A DNA stretch of 55,000 bases from NCBI GenBank assembly GCA_949358305.1, contig CASHSZ010000131.1, positions 27,501-82,500 on the forward strand, read 5' to 3'. The stretch comes from Strigamia acuminata (taxonomy: Eukaryota > Arthropoda > Chilopoda > Geophilomorpha > Linotaeniidae). How positions within the stretch are numbered: position 1 is the first letter of the stretch; each line of letters opens with the position of its first letter. Shown in pieces: positions 33,367 to 45,255 of this stretch. Both the position numbers and the translations under genes were made by a program. The notes below the pieces were generated by a model. The model was not told the DNA's origin and did no database searches. It saw only the letters and a list, made by a program, of their open reading frames with translations.

Positions 33367-34939
33367 ACACACACACACAGGTAGTCATCCCAGTAGAACA
33401 AAGCAACTTGGACCTGATGAAGGAAGGGTACACGAAGTGGATGTCGAACGTGCGTGACTGACTCGCGTCGAGGACTCGATCAATCTATCGATCGAATTGA
33501 CTCGTTCGTTTTCTTTTTCAGGAAGCCATCGACATGGTGCAACAACGCCCGGTGCTGGATCTCCTCTTCGGAAAGGACAAAGTCAGGGGCTTGTTTTCCA
33601 TGCCCGCTTCTTTCCCTTCCCCGCGTCCCTCTCCTCTCGCTGGTACCTTTCGCATTGCCCCCGCTGCTGCAACTGCTCTTCGCATCGCCGAGCAACGCGC
33701 CAAATCCGCCGCCGAGCAACGCGCCAAATCCGCCGCCGAGCAACGCGCCAAATCCGCCGCCGAGCAACGCGCCAAATCCGCCGCCGAGCAACGCGCCAAA
33801 TCCGCCGCCGAGCAACGCGCCAAATCCGCCGCCGAGCAACGCGCCAAATCCGCCGCCGAGCAACGCGCCAAATCCGCCGCCGAGCAACGCGCCAAATCCG
33901 CCGCCGAGCAACGTGCCAAACCCACCACCGAGCAACGCGCCAAATCTACTGTTGTTGCCGCTAAACACGCCGGATCCATTAAACGTGCAGACGACAATAG
34001 CAACAGCAGCAGCAGCAGCGGCGGCGACGACGACGGCGCCGAGGACAGTGGTGCCGACCTCTTCACCGGCGCCCGCCCCGATCGTGGTGCCGGTGCCGGT
34101 GCCACCAGCAAGTTCCGAGAATACGACGTCGACCTCTCGCGCGATCCCATCACCGTACGCGGCTTCACTTTCGTGCGTAGTCGGGTACCCGGCATCCCGC
34201 TCGTCCGCGACGACGACGATGATGAGGAACGCGCTCGCCGCGAAGTCCGCAAGAAGAACCGCGCGAAGGTAGAGTGCGAAGGCCAAATGATCCGCGCACA
34301 GAGTCGCGAGATACAGCGTCGGCGAGAAAGTGAGTTCGAACTCGAACACGCCGAACACGAGCCCTCGCCCGGGCACAGTCGCGGCACCGGGTCGCGGTCG
34401 CGGTCGCGGTCGCGGTCGCAATCGCGGTCGCAGTCGCAGTCGCGGTCGCAGTCGCAGTCGCGGTCGCGGTCGCGATCGCAGTCGCGGTCGCGGTCGCAGT
34501 CGAAGGAGTCGCGATCGAAGGAGTCGCGATCGAAGGAGTCGCAGTCGCAGTCGTGGTCGCAGTCGCGGTCATCTTCTTCGCGGCCGTTTTCGCAACCGTT
34601 CAAGGTAAGAAACGAAAAATCTCGTCCCGTATTGTCTCGTTTTTCTTTCTTTCTTTCTTTCTTTCTTTCTCGTATCCGTTCACAAATTCGCTCGTTTCAA
34701 ATTTCAGACGTCCCTGTATCGCCACGATCGGAGTGGTGCCGCTGGCTCCAAGGCAACCGGTTGCGACAGTATCTACTGTCTCGGGGTGGCCGACCCGCGG
34801 ATCAAATGCTCCGAGTGTTTATGCTCGGTGCACGAAGAGTGCGTGGGGCGGCCGTGGACCAAACGACTCGGCCGAAGCGAAGGTTTTGTCTGCAGCGGTT
34901 GTCGCGACGAACCCCTCTGCTCCAAACTGCGGTAGTTTA

Positions 34940-34985
<46 letters not shown>

Positions 34986-35419
34986 CGGTGTTGATCGTTT
35001 TTCGTTCGTCGAACTAATCCCGAATTTCTCTCGCAGGTGCTCCGTCTACACGACCAAAGAGGGCCTGGCCCGCAAAGAGCACGCTTGCTACCGGCACATC
35101 GCGAATGTCCTCCGAGGCGAGTCGGCGAGTTGGCGGATGAGCGCGTTTAAAGGGACCACCAGCGCGCGAGAAGACCTGGTGACGGACCAACACGAGGCGT
35201 TGATCAGAGACAAGGCGGTGGTACGGGTTAACGAATCGTTCGCTCGTTCGTTTGTTTGTTCGCTCGTTTAAATTTCCATTCACGTTTCAGAGTCGATGGC
35301 TGGTTCGCAAGATCGAGGGTCTCTACGAAGCGGAGGTCGGTTTGCTTCCACCGAAAGGCATTCCCCGCATGCCGCCGGATCGTCTCGCGACGATAGTGCC
35401 CAAGGTCCTGGTCCCTTGA
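31977..35419 (+). CDS. Paired-finger, RS-rich, PHD-like protein, 897 aa
   Basis: Nine exons join in frame: 31977-32197, 32264-32567, 32650-32895, 32992-33225, 33381-33449, 33522-34604, 34708-34931, 35037-35220 and 35291-35419. Residues 1-175 are acidic, Asn/Gly/Asp-rich, and end in a short coiled coil (INTLEVELEELRSNL). Finger 1 uses C186, C189, H227 and H232. Finger 2 uses C269, C272, H282 and H287. The intron between them sits where it does in the 107- and 111-aa paralogues. Residues ~415-502 hold eleven 8-aa EQRAKSAA repeats. An Arg/Ser/Gln dipeptide tract follows (~645-710). Exon 7 gives a C4HC3 PHD-like finger (C738, C743, C753, C756, H761, C764, C781, C784), and a last C/H set follows (C790, C795, H809, H814). 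PHD fingers usually read histone tails and RS tracts usually mark RNA-processing factors, so a nuclear role is likely. The family is not recognised. Confidence 0.75.
33690..33953 (+). repeat. 24-bp coding minisatellite, 11 units
   Basis: GAGCAACGCGCCAAATCC plus six bases repeats every 24 bp from 33690 to 33930. The last two units are diverged. It encodes the EQRAKSAA repeats of the nine-exon gene. Confidence 0.95.
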
Positions 35420-35769
35420 TCGCGGCAACGGAGGATATCGACCGGGACCACGCGGAGTTTCTATTGGAATACTGTGACCGTCCGCCGTATGCACTCGACG
35501 ACCGGAGCTTTGAGTCGGTGTGAGCGAGCGAGCGAGCGACCGACCGACTTAGAACGACCGACCGACCGACCGACCGACCGACCGACTTAGAACGAACGAC
35601 CGACCAACCGACTTAGAACGACCGACCGACCGATTGACCGACCGACCGACCGACCGACCGACCGACTTAGAATGACGCGAGCTGGACAGGCAGACAGCGA
35701 GCGAGCGAGGTGGACGACCGAGCGCTGCGAGCGACATCGACGACGTCGTCCGCGACCTATTTATTTTTT

Positions 35770-35828
<59 letters not shown>

Positions 35829-36190
35829 TTTTTCTCCATTCGTTCATTCATTCGTTCACCCATTCATTTATTTATTTGTTTATGTATACATACATACATA
35901 TACACACATATATATATATATATATACATTTTGTTGTTGTGTTATCTGCTCTCTCGAATAAATCAGCGAGTAAACCACACGCCTCGCCTCTCTCTCTCTT
36001 CATTTCTTCTCAAAAACGTTCAAATCAACCTACGAGGTTGAAACAAACAAAAAAGAAAGAAACCCGAAGTAAAGCAAAGTAAAGTAAAGTAGAGTAGAGT
36101 AGAGTAGAGTAGAGTAGAGTAGAGTAGAGTAGAGTAAAATAGAGCACTCGAACCGAAAGCGACGAAATTCCAGACGACCACGAAGACGCT
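35420..36190. other. 3' region with dense simple repeats
   Basis: (GACC)n/(CCGA)n at 35531-35665 interspersed with TTAGAACGA, (TTTA)n at 35757-35830, (TA)n at about 35910-35925 and (GTAGA)n at 36088-36135. No gene is supported. Confidence 0.8.
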
Positions 36191-36196
36191 TTATCT

Positions 36197-36424
36197 TCGA
36201 CCCCGGGTGGCCGAGCGGGCAGGGTGACCTGCCGCACGGAGCTGGTGACCGAAGGTTCGCGTCCCGCTCCCGCCGACTTTTCGTTTCACCGATCTTCTGG
36301 ACAATCCTACTTCTATGATTTCTTACAAATGAGTACTTTACTTTACTTTATGAACGAATTCTCATGAATACTACTCTCTCGCAAGACTCGCGGGAGGGGG
36401 GGTCGAAGGTATCGGCCCTTCTTT
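36197..36424 (+). ncRNA. tRNA-like pol III unit / SINE, copy 2
   Basis: A box TGGCCGAGCGG at 36208-36218. The B box is altered (GGTTCGCGTCC, 36254-36264), which may weaken it. Inner stem GCAGG/CCTGC. The body hairpin CTCTCTCGC/GCGGGAGGG keeps pairing through G-T pairs. It is the first of three units spaced ~430-470 bp apart. Confidence 0.6.
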
Positions 36425-36663
36425 ATTTTATTTTATTTTATTTCATTTTATTTTATTCTATTTTTAATTTTATTTCCACCTACCTATCTACCCGTCTGTT
36501 TATTTATTTGTTTATTTATTTGTTTATTTATTTATTTATTTATTTCTTTCTTTCTTTCTTTTTTCTTCCTTTCGTCTCTTTTCCTCTCGTTCGTTCGGCC
36601 AAAATGAAACGAATACTCGAATCGGAAGCGACGAAATTCTAGACGACCACGAGGACGCTTTAT

Positions 36664-36900
36664 CTTCGGCCCCGGGTGGCCGAGCGAGTAGAGTGACCTA
36701 CCGCACGGAGCTGGTGACCGAGAGTTCGAGTCCCGCTCTCCCGACTTTCCGTTTCTCCGAAATTATTCGGTAGCATCTCTTTCTTTCTTCGTAATTACTC
36801 GTTATCGTACTAGTGGTTTATTAATACATTCTCATGGGCAATACTCTCCCGCAAGACCCGCGGGAGGGGGGGTCGAAGGTATCGGCCCTTCTTTATTTTT
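36664..36900 (+). ncRNA. tRNA-like pol III unit / SINE, copy 3
   Basis: A box TGGCCGAGCGA (36677-36687), B box AGTTCGAGTCC (36723-36733). The inner stem is GTAG/CTAC where other copies have GCAG/CTGC, a compensatory double change. The closing stem is TCGG/CCGA. Confidence 0.6.
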
Positions 36901-37090
36901 ATTCAATTTATTTATATTTTTATTTTTTTTTTTTTATTTAATTTCCACGTGTCCATTTACCCATCTACCTATCTATTTATCTATCTATTTATTTATTCGT
37001 TTATTCGTTCGTGTCTTTCTTCCGTTCATTCGACCAAAGTGAAGTAAATTGGAACCGACACAATTCTAGGCGACTACGAGGGCGTTTTAT

Positions 37091-37317
37091 CTTCGGGCCC
37101 GGGTGGCCGAGTGGGCAGAGCTACCTGCCGCACGGAGACGTGGACCGAAAGTTCGAGTCCCGCTCCCGCCGACTTTTCATTTCACCGATGTTTTCTCAGA
37201 AACCCTTCTTCTATGATTGATTTGTTACAAATGAGTACTTTACTAACGCATTCTCATGAATACTACTCTCTCGCAAGACCCGCGGGAGGGGGGGGGGTCG
37301 AAGGTATCGGCCCTTCT
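37091..37317 (+). ncRNA. tRNA-like pol III unit / SINE, copy 4
   Basis: A box TGGCCGAGTGG (37104-37114), B box AGTTCGAGTCC (37150-37160), stem GCAG/CTGC and the conserved tail GGTCGAAGGTATCGGCCCTT. It lies ~450 bp upstream of the transposase start. Confidence 0.6.
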
Positions 37318-37774
37318 TTATTTTATTCGACCTCCCTCCTCTCGTTCTTTTATTTTATTTCATTCCACTTTTTTATTTTATTTATTTATTTTTTTACTTA
37401 TTTCTTTCCATTCTTCTCTCTTTTTATTCATCCATTCGTTCATTCATTCATTTATTTGGTTCGTTTTGTTTTTATAAATCCAGTCCGCAGCGTCAGGTGC
37501 CGCTCTACGGAGTTTGCGCCGCAGCAAAACAACACCCATCCCTACCTTTGACCCCGCTCGACGGCGTCATTCAATCCGCACGCACCATCGTCGAAAAAGA
37601 AAGAAAAAGAAACGAGAAACGAGAAATAAATAAACCAATAAAGAAAGACGAGCCGACCGACCAACTTTCCCGGTTCGTGTTTATTAATTTTTTATTAATC
37701 AATTAATTGATTAATTGATTGGTTGGCTAAACGACCGTTTCGTCCGTTCGTTCGTTCGTTCGTTCGTTTAAGCC

Positions 37775-39376
37775 ATGACGGACGGTTTCCCCAAAACGGA
37801 CGCGGGCGCGCGCGTGTGGGTCGCCACGACGACGTCGTACCGGCAGGACGTCGGTTTAGCCGGCGGGACGCCCGGCTACTGCGGTCGCTGCGTGCCGAGC
37901 AGCTCGGAGTTCGATTACTTCGAGGAGCTGTTCGGCGAGGCGGCCCGTTTCATCGTGACCGCGACGAATCGAGCCATCCGGAGAGAGGCAAGAGAGGAGG
38001 AAATGGCGCGAGCGCAGGTGCCGAGAAAAAAACAACGGTGACGATCCGCGACACTCACTCACTCTCACGCTCGTTTTCGTTTTCGTTTTCGTTCTAGGTG
38101 CTCGCCGCGTCGCGGCCACGGCCACGAGGTCCAAAGTCCAGACGAACGACGGCGGCGACGACGACGACGACTGCTGCCGGTGGGAGCGTCGTGGCCGTTG
38201 CCGGTGGCAGCGGCACCCGACCCGGGGCGCGGTGCGCGGACCTGAGGGTGCGCCTCACCGCGGGCGACCGGAGGGCGGCCGACGCGACCGCTCGACGACA
38301 ATTAGCCCCTCCTCCCCCTCCTCCTTCTCCTCCTCCTCCTCCTCCTCCTCCTCCTCCTCCTCCTCCTCGGCAGAGGGCACGTGGGCCGGTTCGACCCCTG
38401 GCGCTGGACGAGCTGTACGCGTACCTGGGCATTCTCGTGCTCACCGGTTACAACCGACAGCCCGAACTGCGCCACTACTGGCAGGGCGACAGGCCCGGCG
38501 ATCTCGGCGCGCCGGCCGTCCGACGAGCGATGACGCGCCAACGGTTCGAAGAGGTTTCGCGTTATCTCCACTACAGCACGCAGCCGTCGTACCAGCGGCT
38601 GCGCGTTGGCGGGTCGGCGGCCGGCTCCGACGGCGGCAGCACGACGGGAGAGAGGGCGGCGTTCTTGAAGGAACGCGAACGAGAGGACGGCACGACGAAA
38701 GTCCGTTTGTTCGCCGATCTGGTGAACAAGCGCTTTCGCGCGTGCCGCGAGCCCAGCCAAACTCTCTGCGTCGACGAATCGATGATCGCCTACCGGGGTC
38801 GATCGGAGATGAAGGTGCGTGCGGGGGTCGCCCTCCGATCTCGTTTTTCTCTAACGTTCTTTCTTTCTTTCTTTCTTTCTTTAACGTTCTTCCCAGGTCC
38901 GTCAACCGGCCAAGCCCATCAAATGGGGCTTCGAGTTGTTCACACTATGCGACGCGGGCACCGCCTACGTGCTGAACGACGAGGCGCACATCGGCAAACG
39001 CGCCAAAATGTTCTTCGACCCGGACGAGGAGCCGGAGCCAGAGTGAGTCACTTCGTCGTCGCTGTTTCTCTCCTTCGTTCTCACAATTCCTTCTTTTTCT
39101 TTTCTCTTTTTTTCGTTTCCAGGTACCCGGGCAGCATCATCGGACGCATCGTCGTCTACGTCGCCAGGCACTACCTCGGCAAAGGGCACACGATTGCGTG
39201 CGACAATCGATTCACGTCCGCCGTGCTGTTCGAGCACCTCTTTGCCCGCCACAACACAATGGCCGTCGGGACGCTGCGGTCCAACGCGGCCCAAATGCCG
39301 CCCGACCTCCCGGACCCCAAGCGGTACCGAGCCAACGCGAGAGGTAAACCGCCCGCTCGCTCTTCGCATCGTCGGC

Positions 39377-39433
<57 letters not shown>

Positions 39434-40141
39434 TCACTTCTTTTTCATTCATAGGCGATTTCCTGCATCGTCAGAGTGGCCGACTGTTGCTTACCTGGTG
39501 GAGGGACACGACGACCGTGAGTCTGCTCAGCACGAACGTCGACCCGTTGGCGGCGCCCGGGCACGTCTCCCGTCGCATCGGCGGCAACAGGGTGGACGTC
39601 CGTTGCCCGGCGCCCGCGCTTTCGTACACGCGCAATTTCCACTGGGTGGACGTGCTGAACAGGCTGGTCTCCTCGTTCCGCATCGGGCGCCGTTCCCCGT
39701 ACTGGCACCGGTACTTCTTCTTCCACAAGCTGAACCAAGGTGAGCGGGGCGCCGTTTGCCACCGATTAATCCGTCGCTAATTAATTCTCGCTTCTCTTCT
39801 CTTCTCTTCTTCCAGTGTGCGTCAACGCCCGAATCAATATGCTCGAGGCGACCTCGGGCGCGCGAGGCGGCCGATCGCAGCTGCAGTTCAGGAGAGCGCT
39901 CGCCACCCAACTCGTGTCTCGACGGGAGGGGGCCGTGCCGGGCGCGGCCCCCGCGCCCGGCGGACCCGTCGTCCACCGGCTCGAACACACGTCCAAGAGC
40001 AAGCGGTGCAAGGTGTGTTACGTGCGCCGCAAGGAACGGCACGAGAGCAGTTGGTGGTGCGTCCCCTGCGAAATCAACCTGTGCCGGCCGAAACACGGTC
40101 GCGATTGTTTTCAGATCCACGTGGCCGGCGCGGACAAGTGA
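37775..40141 (+). CDS. piggyBac-family transposase, 645 aa, apparently intact
   Basis: Six exons join in frame: 37775-38017, 38098-38814, 38897-39042, 39123-39343, 39455-39739 and 39816-40141. The family excises and inserts DNA at TTAA by a DDD-type RNase H-like nuclease. Exon 1 has the usual FDYFEELFG N-terminal helix. The first catalytic Asp is D307 (CVDESM...YRGRS), the second D396 (ACDNRFTS) and the third D508 (WVDVLNRL). The position that is usually a fourth Asp, three residues later, is N511. TWWRD...SLLST (456-469) is the conserved strand before it. A Cys/His-rich domain ends the protein (C602, C605, C619, C622, C627, H631, C635, H639), as in piggyBac relatives. A Pro run interrupts the N-terminal domain. 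The length is near the family's usual ~600. The first donor (GTGCCG at 38018) is unusual. No internal stops were found. Confidence 0.93.
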
Positions 40142-40469
40142 CCGCGACGTTTCCACGACCGAGCGCGCGCCGACGCTCGGGCGGCCAACCGGCCGGTTAA
40201 TTTTGTTTTATTTCATTCCTCCATTTGCCAGAACGCGGCGGAGTAGTTTTGTTTGTTTTGCTTATTTATTTATTTATTCATTTATTCCATTTTTTTTGTA
40301 AGTTAATTTTATTATTTATTAACAAAGGCAACAATGACGACGTATTGTCGATGCCGACAAAGAAAAAGAAAAAAAAGAAAACAAACGAACAAATCAATAA
40401 AAACGAACAAAAACAGACAAGTGAAACGAAAACGTGTGAATTAATTAGCTCGATCGGCCAACCAATCAA

Positions 40470-42044
<1,575 letters not shown>

Positions 42045-42361
42045 CTGAAAATGGCGTCGAGAGAAAAAATCTGCCGCGTGGCCGGAAAAAGTGTACCCTC
42101 TCTCGCGGATGCGACTGTCTGTCTGTCTGTCAGTCAGTCAGTCAGTCAGTCAGTCAGTCAGTCCGTCAGCTGACGACACGAAAAATAAAAAACAAACGAG
42201 CAAACGAACGAACAAATAAATAATAGTAATAATAATAATAATAATAATAATTATTAAACAAAAAATAATTAATAACCGGTAACTAATTAACGACGATTAA
42301 CAACGGCGAGAATGAATGGTAACGACGGCGAACGTTGTCGTTGAAATTGGCGGCGCTTTAT

Positions 42362-42612
42362 CATCGGCCCCGAGTGGCCGAGCGGGCAGGGTGACCTGCC
42401 GCACGGAGCTGGTGACCGAGGGTTCGAGTCCCGCTTCCCGCCGATTTTTCATTTCTGGCAAAAACTGTATCACAGAAACACTTATATCTATCTTAACATT
42501 GTCGTGTCTATTGCACGGTTGTGCGCCATTCTTTCTCTTCAGATAGTGAGGCACACTCTCTCGCGAGGTTGCGAGAGGGTGGGGGGGAGTCGGAAGATTC
42601 GGCTCTCCTTTT
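42362..42612 (+). ncRNA. tRNA-like pol III unit / SINE, copy 5
   Basis: A box TGGCCGAGCGG (42375-42385), perfect B box GGTTCGAGTCC (42421-42431) and closing stem ATCGGC/GCCGAT. The body hairpin CTCTCTCGC/GCGAGAGGG compensates a base change relative to copy 1. The T-run is at 42609-42612. It sits at the same place relative to the coiled-coil gene as copy 1. Confidence 0.7.
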
Positions 42613-42818
42613 GTTTTTATTTTTTTCGTTCATATTTTTGTTTTTATTTCTATTCTTTTTCTCTTCTCTTCTCTTCTTTTTTTTTCTTCTCTTTTCTTTT
42701 TTTTTTGTTTTTTCCTCCCCGAGATTCGAACGGGGCTGCCGAGTCGAGTTGGGTTAAAACAGAAAAGGAAGAAATTCGAAGCGACGAAATTCTAGACGGC
42801 CACGAGGACGGTTTATCT

Positions 42819-43076
42819 TCGGGCCCGGGTGGCCGAGCGGGCAGGGTGACCTGCCGCACGGAGTTGGTGACCGAGAGTTCGAGTCCCGCTCCCGCCGACT
42901 TTTCATTTCCGACAAAGCTGTATTGTCAAACACGCATTCACAGCATTTCAGTTGATATTGCCAAATATTGTGCCGTTCCAGTTTGGTCCCTTATTATTTC
43001 GAGATGGTGATGATGAACACTCTCCCGCGGGGTTGCGAGGGGGTGGGGGAGAGTCGAAAGATTCGGTTCTCCTTTT
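42819..43076 (+). ncRNA. tRNA-like pol III unit / SINE, copy 6
   Basis: A box TGGCCGAGCGG (42830-42840), B box AGTTCGAGTCC (42876-42886), inner stem GCAGG/CCTGC and T-run at 43073-43076. Its 3' part (ACAAAGCTGTATTGTCAAAC...) is closest to copy 1. Confidence 0.7.
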
Positions 43077-43331
43077 GTTTTTATTTTTATTTTTATTTTT
43101 ATTTTTATTTATTTTGTTTTATTTTGTTTTATTTTTTATTTTTTAATTTTCAATTTTATTTTATTTTTCTCCCCCCCGTCGATCATCGTCACCACCGTCT
43201 CGTGTGGCGGTCGGGTGAAAAGAAAAAAAAAAGAAAACCCTTTGCATCACCTCACCGCGATGTGCCGGAAGGGCGTCTGAGAACCCACTCGCCCATTCTC
43301 AGCGGCCGCATTTTCCAATTTTCGCCACCGG

Positions 43332-44423
43332 ATGTCGCGCTCGCGTCACGCTCGTCCGTATCCCTCTCATCCCCACTCGTTGATTGACCTACTGGCTTCT
43401 TCGTCTCCCCTTTCGTCGCTCCTGCCGAGAAAGGTAAGCGAGATCGTCAATCGGATCGGGTCGGGTCGGACCGAAACCAACTCGACCGATCGACACGCGT
43501 CCTCCCGTTTCTCGGACGCCGACGCGCGACCGGGGTTAATTGATTAGTTTGGTTCGGTTCGGTTCGGTTCGGTCCGATCGGCGAATTTTCTCTTTCGTAC
43601 GTTCGTTCGTTCGCTCACTCGTTTGTTTGTTTATTTAAATCTAGTCATTCCATTTGTCCATCAGCATCCTCATCGCCTCCGCCGCCGACATGTCGGGACA
43701 TCGCCGCGACCATCCTTCGTAAGTTTCGCGACCGTTTAGTTAGTCAGTCAGTCAGTCAGTCAGTCGGTTAGCTAGTTGGTTAATCGACCAGCCAACCGAC
43801 CGACTTTCTTTTATCTTTATTTTTTTTTTTCTAAGGATTCCACCGCCGCCGCCGCTGCCACGCTCCATGGTCGAGTGGAACCTGGGCGCGGGACGGGGCA
43901 GGGCGTCCCGATGGGCCGGCCGCGCGGCCCGCGGCTACCCGTGAGTACCGTGATCGATCAATTACTTGATTTATTTATTTATTTTAATTTCTTTTGGTTT
44001 TTTTTTTTTTTTTTTTTTTTTAGAATTCCACCGCCACCCATCACGCCGGACATGGAGGTGATCGGCGCGGCGGTGGATGCGGCCGGTCGCTCCGCCGCGG
44101 CGTGCAGGGCGGCCGAGGGCGTCGCCCGCGCCCTCGAGTTTCCCGTTCCAGAGGTGGCCATGGCGGTGGGCACGACGTCGGTGGTCGTGGCGGCCCGCCT
44201 GGCCACGTGGGCGACCCGCGCGGCCTTCAGCTCGGTCGCGGCGGCCGTAGCGGTGGTCGCGGCCACGACGGGCAACGAGGAGGCGGTCGACGCCGTCGTC
44301 ACGGCGGCCGGTGCGGTCGGGGCGGCCGAGGCAGCCACCATCGCCGTCGACGAGGCCGCGACGGCGGTAGAGGCGAGCGCGCGAGGACTCCGTCGTCGCC
44401 GCGCCAGGAGCTCAACGATGTAA
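43332..44423 (+). CDS. Ala-rich protein of the piggyBac module, 226 aa
   Basis: Four exons (43332-43433, 43645-43718, 43836-43940, 44024-44423) join in frame to 226 residues. The N-terminus is Ser/Arg/His-rich (MSRSRHARPYPSHPHS). The middle has two IPPPP motifs on either side of an intron, with VEWNLGAGRGRASRWAGRAA. The C-terminal ~115 residues are an Ala/Val-rich helix-prone stretch (GAAVDAAGRSAAACRAAEG, TTSVVVAARLATWATRAAFS), ending in a basic tail (RGLRRRRARSSTM). No family is recognised. The Ala-rich part could be amphipathic or membrane-associated, but that cannot be decided here. In the deleted module only its ends remain. Confidence 0.65.
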
Positions 44424-44784
44424 CCTAACCACCACCACCATCGCTCCTCGTTCCATTTTTCAATTTTTCAATTTGTTAATTTGTCAATTTTTCGGTCGTC
44501 TTTCAATGTTTCTTTAAAATTTTCAGTTTTTTTTTTTAATGTTTTAATGTGCAAATGTATAAACGATGTATAAAGAATGTATAAACAAATATAAAAACGA
44601 ACAACATTTGTTTTTTTTTTTTTTTTTTTTTTTTTTGCGCATTTTATTTTTTGGCCTCAAATCGGCAACGAGGGGAAAAAAAAAAAAAAATAATAATAAT
44701 AATATGATACCGCGGAACACCTGTCCACAGTTCACACGGGGAATGAACAGACAAATAAATGAACAAGTAGATAAATAAATAAAT
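44424..44784. other. 3' flank of module and junction with right duplicate
   Basis: T-rich 3' region, poly-T at 44608-44635 and (AAT)n at 44688-44702, then an (AAAT)n tract in which the right copy of the duplication begins. The sequence that carries the finger exons in the left copy is absent here. Confidence 0.8.
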
Positions 44785-45071
44785 AAATAAATAAAGAAAC
44801 AAACAAACAAACAAACAAACAAACAAACAAACAAATAAACAAATAAAGTAAATTAAAGTAAAGTAAAGTAAAATAAGGTAAAGTAAAGTAAACTCGTAAA
44901 TGAGCGAGTGTGTGAGTACGGACGATCGAGTTGAGACAAGAGAAAATACCTCTCGCGGCCACTCCAGGCTGTTTGTTTGAGGAAAGAACGCGGGTAAGGA
45001 AAAAAAGAAAAAAAAATATAAAAAAAAAGAAATATGCACGAAGTTGGGTGATGGAAATGCCAAAACGTTAC

Positions 45072-45220
45072 CTTCTTCATCCTTTTCCACGCGCTCCCTC
45101 CCGCCCTCGTCTCCCTCTTCACGGCCTTCTTATCGCCTCTCTTCTCTTTCGTCTTTCTGGCGCCCTTTTTCTCTTCCGTCCCCTTCTCCGTTCTCACCTC
45201 TCCCCCCTCATCATTCGGCT

Positions 45221-45255
<35 letters not shown>

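Noticed and set aside
33600-33964. Alternative frames across the minisatellite encoding Pro/Asn or Arg/Gln repeats
   Set aside because: A 24-bp repeat without stops is open in every frame. Only the EQRAKSAA frame joins the flanking exons at valid splice sites.
36197-37317. Three tRNA genes in a row
   Set aside because: A and B boxes are good, but acceptor and T stems are incomplete and no normal anticodon arm is seen. Kept as tRNA-like units.
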